Assembly: GCA_023257955.1 (NCBI GenBank)
Contig: JALRAY010000028.1
Location: 1-12,185 of the forward strand
Reading direction: 5' to 3'
DNA length: 12,185 bases
From: Amoebophilaceae bacterium
Lineage (GTDB): Bacteria; Bacteroidota; Bacteroidia; Cytophagales; Amoebophilaceae
The notes beneath the pieces were generated by a model. That model worked only from the letters and a program-made list of their open reading frames with translations. It searched no databases and had not been told where the DNA came from. Every line of letters starts with the position of its first letter. Position 1 is the first letter of the stretch. The position numbers and the translations under genes were made by a program. Positions 6,521 through 12,185 of this stretch are shown piece by piece.

Positions 6521-7996
6521 ATGGATAAACAATTACCCTCCCGTTCCGAAAACTTCAGCGCATGGTATAATGAATTAATCAAACGAGTAGGCCTGGCAGA
6601 AACTTCCGCCGTGCGTGGTTGCATGACCATACGGCCCTATGGCTATGCCATTTGGGAAAAGATACAAGCTGCATTGGATAGCGCCATAAAGGACACAGGT
6701 CACGAAAACGCCTATTTCCCGCTTTTAATCCCCAAATCCTATTTCTGCAAAGAAGCCGCCCATGTGGAAGGCTTCGCCAAAGAGTGCGCAGTCATCACCC
6801 ATTATCGCTTGAAGACAGAAGAGGATAATGCCATCATCGTAGATCCCGAAGCCAAGCTCCAAGAAGAACTCATTTTGCGACCTACCTCCGAGACGATTAT
6901 CTGGAACAGCTACCGCAATTGGATTCAATCCTATAGAGACTTGCCTCTGCTGATCAACCAGTGGAGCAATATCGTACGATGGGAGATGCGTACCCGCTTA
7001 TTCTTAAGGACTGCTGAAATATTATGGCAAGAAGGCCACACCGCACACGCTACACAAGCAGAGGCAGAAGAGGAAACACGTAAGATGCTAGACCTGTATG
7101 CAGACTTTGGGCGTGATTATTTAGCCATACCCTTCTTAAAAGGTCGCAAAACGGAATACGAAAAATTTTCCGGCGCAGAAGAGACTTATACCATTGAAGC
7201 CTTGATGCAAGATGGCAAGGCACTACAAGCAGGCACCTCCCATTTCTTAGGGCAACGTTTTGCCAAAGCCTTCGATGTGAAGTTTACCAATGCAGCTGGA
7301 CAGTCCGAGTACGTGTGGGGTACTTCTTGGGGCGTGACTACCCGTTTTATAGGTGCTTTAATTATGACCCATTCTGATGATAAAGGATTGGTACTCCCCC
7401 CTCGTTTAGCACCCATTCAAGTTGTGATTATCCCCATCTATAAAACGCCAGCCAATAAAACCGCTCTCCATCAACAGGCACAGCGCTTGCAGGAACAGCT
7501 GCGAGAAAATGCTATCACCGTGAAATTAGATGATCGAGAGGACCACAAACCCGGATGGAAGTTTGCGGAGTACGAGCTGAAAGGCATTCCCCTTCGATTA
7601 GTGATTGGTGAGGAAGAGCTCGCCAACCAATCCGTAACACTAAGCAGAAGAGATACTGGGGAGCGATTGACTATTCCTATGGATAAGGCTGTTGAGAAGA
7701 TAACGACCTTGTTAGCCGATATACAAAGTAACCTTTACGAACGTGCCATCCAATTCCGCGAAGCGCACACCTGCGAAGTAGATGATTATGACTCCTTTAA
7801 AGCAGCCATTGCAAAAAAGGCAGGCTTTGTATTAGCGCATTGGGACGGCAGCACGGAAACGGAACAAAAAATCAAAGCCGAGACCCAAGCTACCATTCGT
7901 TGCATTCCCTTAGACGACAACCTATCAACACCGGGGAAATGCATATATACCGGCAACCCTTCTGCACGGCGGGTAGTGTTTGCACAAGCCTACTAA
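6521..7996 (+). CDS. proS: Prolyl-tRNA synthetase, short archaeal/eukaryotic-like type
   Basis: The enzyme charges tRNA-Pro with proline in the cytoplasm. At 491 residues it is the compact class II form without the editing insertion of the ~570-residue bacterial form, as in other Bacteroidota. Visible parts: N-terminal FSAWYNELIKRVGLAE, motif 1 region RGCMTIRPYGYAIWEKIQ (about 32-49), the RPTSE loop at 120-124, motif 2 RWEMRTRLFLRTAEILWQEG (about 153-172), HFLGQRFAKAF (241-251), and motif 3 WGVTTRFIGALIMTHSDDKG with PPRLAP (270-298). An anticodon-binding domain covers about 299-400, followed by a C-terminal domain ending in Tyr (ARRVVFAQAY), typical of this type. The frame is intact. It starts 4 nt after bioY and stops 5 nt before murG. 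Confidence 0.96.
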   Translation: MDKQLPSRSENFSAWYNELIKRVGLAETSAVRGCMTIRPYGYAIWEKIQAALDSAIKDTGHENAYFPLLIPKSYFCKEAAHVEGFAKECAVITHYRLKTEEDNAIIVDPEAKLQEELILRPTSETIIWNSYRNWIQSYRDLPLLINQWSNIVRWEMRTRLFLRTAEILWQEGHTAHATQAEAEEETRKMLDLYADFGRDYLAIPFLKGRKTEYEKFSGAEETYTIEALMQDGKALQAGTSHFLGQRFAKAFDVKFTNAAGQSEYVWGTSWGVTTRFIGALIMTHSDDKGLVLPPRLAPIQVVIIPIYKTPANKTALHQQAQRLQEQLRENAITVKLDDREDHKPGWKFAEYELKGIPLRLVIGEEELANQSVTLSRRDTGERLTIPMDKAVEKITTLLADIQSNLYERAIQFREAHTCEVDDYDSFKAAIAKKAGFVLAHWDGSTETEQKIKAETQATIRCIPLDDNLSTPGKCIYTGNPSARRVVFAQAY

Positions 7997-8001
7997 ATCC
8001 T

Positions 8002-9105
8002 ATGAAAGTGATTATTAGCGGCGGCGGAACGGGTGGCCATATCTATCCAGGCATTGCATTAGCAGATGCTATTATGAAGCAAGATGATAGAAATGAAGTG
8101 CTCTTTATAGGTGCTACTGGCAAGATGGAGATGTCCTTGGTGCCTGCTGCAGGCTATAAGATTATAGGGCTTCCCATCCGCGGTATTGCTAGAAAGCAGC
8201 TCTACAAAAATCTATCATTGCCTTTCACGCTCTTAAAGAGCTTATGGCAAGCAAGGCGCATCTTGAAGTCCTTTAAACCCGATGTAGTCGTAGGCACAGG
8301 TGGCTATGCCAGCTTTCCTACCCTCTATGTCGCTAGTCGTATGCGGATTCCTGTTTTATTGCAGGAGCAAAACGCGTACCCAGGCATAACGAATAAGGTC
8401 CTAGCTAAATATGCCACCAAAATATGTGTAGCCTATGAAACGCTGGAAGCTTATTTCCCCGCCCATAAGCTAGTACTTACAGGAAATCCTGTGCGATCAT
8501 GGTTTTCCCTTGCTCCAACAGATGCAAGTAAGGCATATGCGCATTTTGGGCTCACGGCAGGTATGCCTACCGTACTCGTGCTGGGAGGCAGCCTCGGAGC
8601 TAGCACCTTGGTAGATTGTATCCTAGCGGCGCATCAATTGTTTGCAGCCAATCAGATTCAGGTGCTGATGGCGGTAGGCAAGGCGCATTTTGAACAGCTC
8701 CGTAGAACGCATGCTGATGCATCTTTCCCGCACATCAAAATCGTCCCCTATATCGAACAAATGGCGTTAGCTTTTTCTGCCGCGAGCATCATCGTTTCCC
8801 GTGCTGGCGCCATGGCGATGGCTGAAATGGCGATGGTGCAGAAGCCTGTCATTTTGGTACCTTCTCCTTATGTAGCTGCCGATCATCAGATAAAGAATGT
8901 ACTTCCTTGGCTGACGCAAGGTTCAGCGCTGGTAGTAAAGGAAGAAGCTATCACGCAGGACTTAGTACCAACCATCATCGACCTAATCAAAAATGAAGCA
9001 CAGCAAAATACCTTAACAACCAATTTAGCGAAGCAAGCTAAGCCGCACGCTGTAGACGCTATTCTTGAAACCATTCATCAAGTCATTCAGAAACCGCAAC
9101 TATGA
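8002..9105 (+). CDS. murG: MurG, lipid II-forming GlcNAc transferase
   Basis: The enzyme transfers N-acetylglucosamine from UDP-GlcNAc to lipid I on the inner face of the cytoplasmic membrane, making lipid II for peptidoglycan. The protein has 367 residues, normal for the family. Signatures: GGGTGGHIYPGIALA (7-21), GTGGYASFP (98-106), EQNAYPG (122-128), GNPVR (161-165), LGGSLGA (194-200), the UDP-GlcNAc site SRAGAMAMAEMAM (266-278) and ADHQ (293-296). The ATG at 8002 is chosen because the G-rich loop must follow closely after it; the frame is open further upstream, but that part only overlaps proS. It overlaps murC by 4 nt (ATGA), as in the conserved dcw cluster. Confidence 0.97.
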   Translation: MKVIISGGGTGGHIYPGIALADAIMKQDDRNEVLFIGATGKMEMSLVPAAGYKIIGLPIRGIARKQLYKNLSLPFTLLKSLWQARRILKSFKPDVVVGTGGYASFPTLYVASRMRIPVLLQEQNAYPGITNKVLAKYATKICVAYETLEAYFPAHKLVLTGNPVRSWFSLAPTDASKAYAHFGLTAGMPTVLVLGGSLGASTLVDCILAAHQLFAANQIQVLMAVGKAHFEQLRRTHADASFPHIKIVPYIEQMALAFSAASIIVSRAGAMAMAEMAMVQKPVILVPSPYVAADHQIKNVLPWLTQGSALVVKEEAITQDLVPTIIDLIKNEAQQNTLTTNLAKQAKPHAVDAILETIHQVIQKPQL

Positions 9106-10508
9106 AACAATATTCTCAGGTATACGTCCTCGGGATAGGAGGCGCTGGCATGAGCGCATTAGCTAGGTTTTCTTTGCAAATGGGTAAAAAAGTCTTCGGG
9201 CATGATAAAGCCCCCTCATCGTTGACAGACCAGCTGATAGCCGAAGGCATACCGGTACACTTTGAAGCAGATCCTGCAGCTATACCACGCCCTATTATAG
9301 AAAACCCTGATGATACCCTCGTATTATACACTTCCGCCATCGATAGCGCGCACCCTATCTGGCAGTGCTTATCCCAACGAGACTATACGTTACATAAGCG
9401 GGACTATGTGTTTGATATGCTCACACAAGATCATTACACCTTTGCCATCGCCGGTACGCATGGCAAAACGATGAGCACTACCTTAGCGGCGCATATATTA
9501 CGCTATGCACAAACGAACGTGACTGCTTTCTTGGGAGGTATAGCTAAAAACTATGGCTCTAACTTCATTACTACGCAGCAGATCGATGGGGATACCAAGC
9601 TAGTGGTAGAAGCAGATGAGTTTGATAGATTCTTTTTAACCCTGCATCCGGATGTAGCGATTATCACGAACATAGATGCGGATCATTTAGATATTTATGA
9701 AGATCAACAAGGATTTGAAGCGGGCTTTGAACAATTCTTGAAGAACATTGCTCCGGCAGGCATGGTGATTGTACACCAGACCGTCTTTGATCGTCTGCAT
9801 CTAGCGCAGTCACGATTGCCTTTTAAAGTGATCCCTTATGCTCTTCAAGGCGCTTCTATACATGCTGATAATATCCATATCAATAGCGAAGGGATGTTTG
9901 TGTTTGATTACATAAGCCCTGCTAGCAAGATAGTAGGAATACCATTACCTATACCTAGCTACCATCAAGTAGAAAACGCTTTGGCAGTCATTACAGCTTG
10001 TTTGCATATGGGAATTGCGCCCACAGTGATTCAGGAGGCAATCTATACATTTCAAGGTACCGCTAGAAGAAGTGAGTTGATTTTAAATCACCATGGCGTT
10101 GTGCTGATCGATGACTATGCGCATCATCCTGTGGAGATAACAGCCTTGCTGCAAACGATGCGGCTAACGTATCCAGGGAAAAGACTTACTGCTGTCTTCC
10201 AGCCTAATCAATATAGTAGAACCCAAGACTTTCTTCATGAAATAGCAGCCAGTCTAGATTTAGCAGATTGTGTGCTGGTATCAGATATATATAGTGATCG
10301 GGAGGAAGCTATTCCTGGTATCCATCCAGCAGCTATCCTCGCGCATATGCAGTGTGCCAACAAGTATACTTGCACATCCGAAAGTCTCATTCGATGCCTT
10401 GACAAAGCAGGTCCGCATGAGGTGGTATTGAATCTAGGTGCAGGTGATGCAGGGAAGTTTGTAGAACCTCTCAAAGCGTATTTGCTATCTACTATCCAAA
10501 ATAGTTGA
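9102..10508 (+). CDS. murC: UDP-N-acetylmuramate--L-alanine ligase MurC
   Basis: This cytoplasmic Mur ligase adds L-Ala to UDP-MurNAc using ATP, the first peptide step of peptidoglycan. At 468 residues it is of normal length. Domains in order: Rossmann UDP-binding domain with GIGGAGMSALARF (11-23), ATP-binding centre with AGTHGKT (117-123), EADEFDR (170-176) and NIDADHLDIY (190-199), then the C-terminal domain with ARRSE (321-325), DDYAHHP (337-343) and FQPNQYSRT (366-374). Three positions usually strongly conserved differ: HN becomes HQ at 288-289, RRF becomes RRS at 322-324, and PH becomes PN at 368-369. The P-loop Lys, the acidic residues and the Arg are kept, so activity is likely. It is the last gene of the bioY-proS-murG-murC run. 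The ftsQ/ftsA/ftsZ genes that often follow murC in Bacteroidota are missing. Confidence 0.96.
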   Translation: MKQYSQVYVLGIGGAGMSALARFSLQMGKKVFGHDKAPSSLTDQLIAEGIPVHFEADPAAIPRPIIENPDDTLVLYTSAIDSAHPIWQCLSQRDYTLHKRDYVFDMLTQDHYTFAIAGTHGKTMSTTLAAHILRYAQTNVTAFLGGIAKNYGSNFITTQQIDGDTKLVVEADEFDRFFLTLHPDVAIITNIDADHLDIYEDQQGFEAGFEQFLKNIAPAGMVIVHQTVFDRLHLAQSRLPFKVIPYALQGASIHADNIHINSEGMFVFDYISPASKIVGIPLPIPSYHQVENALAVITACLHMGIAPTVIQEAIYTFQGTARRSELILNHHGVVLIDDYAHHPVEITALLQTMRLTYPGKRLTAVFQPNQYSRTQDFLHEIAASLDLADCVLVSDIYSDREEAIPGIHPAAILAHMQCANKYTCTSESLIRCLDKAGPHEVVLNLGAGDAGKFVEPLKAYLLSTIQNS

Positions 10509-10547
10509 CCGCGCAAGAAAGCGTAAGATTACCAATTGGATTAATGG

Positions 10548-10581
10548 GCGCGGTGTGAATCGAGCGATTCATGCACCGTGC
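10548..10581 (+). ncRNA. Orphan group II intron domain V
   Basis: The 34 nt fit domain V exactly. A nine-pair lower stem (GCGCGGTGT with GCACCGTGC) has G-U at pair 3 and U-G at pair 9. It is followed by a 2-nt bulge (AT at 10571-10572), a five-pair upper stem (GAATC with GATTC) and a four-base loop (GAGC). The triad position holds CGC (10549-10551), as in IIC-type introns, whereas the intron at 2498 has AGC, so the two are of different lineage. No intron domains I-IV or reverse transcriptase lie upstream: murC ends only 39 nt before it. A chance hairpin or terminator is the alternative, but there is no T-run and the geometry is specific. Confidence 0.7.
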
Positions 10582-10584
10582 TAC

Positions 10585-10620
10585 GAGGGGCTAGGGAGGA
10601 GATTCCGCTGGTCTACTCAC
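10585..10620 (+). ncRNA. Orphan group II intron domain VI with bulged A
   Basis: Directly after the orphan domain V, GAG 10585-10587 pairs with CTC 10616-10618 and GGG with TCT (G-U, G-C, G-U), leaving A10615 bulged. Above this CTAG pairs with CTGG and GGAG with TTCC around a GAGA loop, with one bulged G. The arrangement, including the two three-pair blocks around the bulged A, mirrors domain VI of the intact intron at 4811-4855. The intron end would be at about 10620-10622. Confidence 0.62.
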
Positions 10621-10679
10621 CCCGAAAAGGGTTTCTATCCCAATGCAATGACAAAAAGGGGTAGCATGGATGGGGAACT

Positions 10680-10710
10680 ATTGGCTTTAAAACTTTCTCA
10701 ACTAAATTTG
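10680..10710 (+). promoter_or_regulatory. Bacteroidota-type promoter for the second rpn copy
   Basis: TAAATTTG at 10703-10710 is a perfect TAnnTTTG -7 box. ATTGG with TTG at 10681-10683 lies 19 nt upstream, the spacing expected for the -33 element of the Bacteroidota primary sigma factor. It would give a leader of roughly 50 nt before the ATG at 10770. It is the only convincing promoter of this type I found between genes in the window. Confidence 0.6.
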
Positions 10711-10769
10711 TAGTAGTCATACACATTAACCTTAGGCAGTCCTCGCATAGACTTTATCTTTCATCAAAC

Positions 10770-11749
10770 ATGAAAAATAGGCATAAACAAGGAAACAACA
10801 AAGTCAGTCAACCGCATGACAGCTACATTCGGAGCGCACTTTCGGACATAGAGGTGGCCAAGTCCTTTATTAAAGCGCACTTGCCAGCAGAGATTGTTGC
10901 CAGGATCGACATGCACTCTTTGCAGTTGCTCAATACGAACTTTGTGACCAAGGCAATGAAAAAGCTACAGAGTGACATCGTCTACTCATGCGCTATAGAT
11001 GACAAAAAAGGCTATGTATTGTATAGCCTCGAACATCAAAGCAAACCAGATAAGTGGCTCCCCTTTCGTATATTGGAGTATAATGTGCAGTTGATGAGGC
11101 AACACCGTAATGCGGGCAATGAAACGCTCCCCATCATCATCAATGAAGTGCTATATGCCGGCAAAGAATCACCATACCCCTATTCAATGGATATATTTGA
11201 TCTTTTTGACGACCCGCAACTAGCTAAAGAAATGATGTATAAGCCACCTATACTGCACGATTTGACAGTTAAACCACAATCGGATTTGTTACAGCAGGAG
11301 AGGCTGGAGAGGTATAAGCAGTATTAAAACAAGGAGCAAAAGAAGATCATACAGCATGGGTAAAAGCTAATACACAATTAGTTCGTAGAATAAGTAATAG
11401 CCGGCTTGGAACAACTCATCTCACCTATTTATTAGAAACCGATCGGGCAAATAACCCAGATAAGCTATTTAATGCTATAATAGAAGCAGCACCAGAACAC
11501 AAAGAAAAAATTATGACAGTAGCTCAACAATTAAGACAAGAAGGAAGACAAGCAGGTATTGAATTGGGAATTGCAAAAGGCATATTAACCGGTATGGAAA
11601 GAGGTATGGAAAGGGGTATGGAAAGGGGCATGGAAAAGCGTACGTTAGACATAGCTAGGAATATGCTCCAAGAAGGCTCCGAACCAAGTTTTGTAGGCAG
11701 GGTAACTGGTTTGCCAATAGATTCAATTCAGGGGTTACAAAAAGCATAA
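10770..11749 (+). pseudogene. rpn: Rpn family nuclease, second copy, one frameshift near 11318
   Basis: A nearly full-length recombination-promoting nuclease / putative transposase. The first 185 residues (to TAA 11325-11327) hold the PD-(D/E)XK core: SYIRSALSDIE, active-site D69 in KKLQSDIVYS and E88-H-Q90 in YSLEHQS, then LPFRILEYNVQLM and LPIIINEVLY. From about 11318 the protein continues in another frame (AVLKQGAKEDHTAWVKANTQ) with helical sequence, then AAPEHKEKIMTVAQQLRQEG, four GMER-type repeats and the usual tail ARNML...GRVTGLPIDSIQGLQKA ending at 11747-11749. One base is missing between the two parts. The first part alone keeps the active-site residues, and a piece from ATG 11513 could be made separately. 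A good promoter lies upstream. The intron target (GAACAT then CAA at 11031-11039) is unoccupied. Confidence 0.88.
11591..11638 (+). repeat. Four tandem 12-bp units encoding GMER/GMEK
   Basis: Units 11591-11602, 11603-11614, 11615-11626 and 11627-11638 read GGTATGGAAAGA and close variants (three GMER and one GMEK). They extend the Gly/Glu-rich helical linker common in Rpn C-termini in frame. The related exon ending at 5533 has only two such units. Confidence 0.92.
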
Positions 11750-11784
11750 AGCGTACAGTGAACACCCCCTAAAAGCTACCCTAG

Positions 11785-11880
11785 GTCATTGTGGAAGCAG
11801 CACCAGAGCACAAAGAAAAAATTATGACAGTAGCTCAACAATTAAGACAAGAAGGACGACAAGCAGGGGTAGTGGTCTAA
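11785..11880 (+). pseudogene. Rpn C-terminal fragment, cut by an inverted-repeat element
   Basis: Bases 11794-11867 repeat 11483-11556 of the second rpn copy with two mismatches in 74 nt. The fragment reads VIVEAAPEHKEKIMTVAQQL and then RQEGRQAG, while the bases just before it encode the same residue types with different codons, so it comes from a close paralog rather than a simple copy. Similarity stops at 11867, exactly where the left arm of the inverted repeat begins; the stop TAA 11878-11880 is provided by that arm. There is a stop just upstream (11782-11784) and no start. Confidence 0.8.
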
Positions 11881-11969
11881 ATCTACGTTCTATGTAAAAT
11901 ATATTCGATCTATTATGCCAAAGAAAGCCATCCCTCTCATAGGTTGCCATGTATACTTAGGCCACTACC
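11868..11969. mobile_element. Possible 102-bp MITE-like element bounded by inverted repeats
   Basis: GGTAGTGGTCTAA at 11868-11880 is repeated in inverse orientation as TTAGGCCACTACC at 11957-11969 (12 of 13 match), with weaker matching for about eight bases further in. The inner 76 bp hold no reading frame. The left arm marks the exact end of rpn similarity. I see no clear target-site duplication, and the sequence to the right is not the rest of rpn, so this is either a small non-autonomous element or two IS ends left after internal loss. The IS family cannot be named from these ends. Confidence 0.45.
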
Positions 11970-11994
11970 AACTAAGGAAAGCACCTATACACGA

Positions 11995-12183
11995 CTAGCA
12001 GCTAACCAGCTCAAGAAACACCACAAAACCTTTTTTAACTATCATAGGCTCAAAATCACCTTTTCTATCTCTAGGAACATTAAGGGGCAATGTACCATGT
12101 TCTGTAGCTAAATTCTTTGTGAAATTGCCATTACGAGAATTGTCAGAGGCGCTTCTTGCATAGCGTTCATAGCCTAAATGAGA
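11995..12183 (-). pseudogene. IS256-family transposase remnant, 5' end outside the window
   Basis: On the minus strand the frame reads from 12183 down to a TAG at 11995-11997, 62 codons, with no start inside the window. It contains HLGYERYARS, NSRNGNFTKNL, PLNVPRDRKGDFEP and MIVKKG, the N-terminal signature of IS256/Mutator-type DDE transposases (NSRNG ... PRDR-x-G-x-FEP-x-I-x-KK). After MIVKKG (around 12031) the match ends abruptly and the following residues are unrelated, so the catalytic DDE domain is missing and the gene is truncated there. Codons before the signature lie beyond the right edge. Confidence 0.83.
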
Positions 12184-12185
12184 TT

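Noticed and set aside
7840..8001. A longer murG with an N-terminal extension from 7840
   Set aside because: The extension lies in another frame of proS, has no family similarity, and the G-rich loop fits a start at 8002.
10509..10600. A rho-independent terminator after murC
   Set aside because: The strong hairpin has no T-run after it, carries a 2-nt bulge, and fits group II domain V geometry base for base.

Overview
The window looks like part of a reduced, repeat-rich genome of an intracellular Bacteroidota bacterium, most like the Amoebophilaceae (Cardinium/Amoebophilus type). This is inferred from gene content rather than from a database match. The clues are an AtpB with a cleavable N-terminal signal, a short prolyl-tRNA synthetase of the archaeal/eukaryotic type, a BioY biotin importer, a shrunken murG-murC remnant of the cell-wall cluster, a Bacteroidota-type promoter (TAnnTTTG), and many decaying copies of the Rpn (PD-(D/E)XK) nuclease family mixed with group II intron and IS pieces.

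Layout. 2-1081: the 3' part of an unrecognised protein with an internal duplication, running off the left edge. 1152-2189: atpB (ATP synthase subunit a) without the rest of the atp operon. 2232-5620: an rpn gene split by a 2358-bp group II intron (2498-4855). The intron encodes an RT-maturase-HNH protein with a one-base frameshift. 5643-5892: a decayed duplicate of an rpn C-terminus. 5938-10508: a tight, intact gene run bioY-proS-murG-murC (gaps of 4 and 5 nt, then a 4-nt overlap). 10548-10620: an orphan group II intron tail (domains V and VI only). 10770-11749: a second rpn copy with its own promoter and one frameshift; it carries the unoccupied version of the intron site. 11785-11880: a third rpn fragment, ending at one arm of a 13-bp inverted repeat that bounds a ~100-bp element. 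11995-12183 (minus strand): a remnant of an IS256-family transposase.

How the parts relate. The housekeeping genes are all open and intact: ATP synthase, biotin uptake, tRNA charging, and the lipid I to lipid II and UDP-MurNAc-L-Ala steps of peptidoglycan synthesis. The genes between them are mobile or selfish and nearly all carry single-base losses or truncations. The most informative part is the first rpn locus. The intron sits exactly inside the ExQ active-site motif. The 5' exon is about 94% identical to the other rpn copy, but similarity collapses right across the intron, as if the intron had served as a recombination joint between two rpn paralogs. A second, unrelated group II intron survives only as a well-formed catalytic domain V plus domain VI behind murC.
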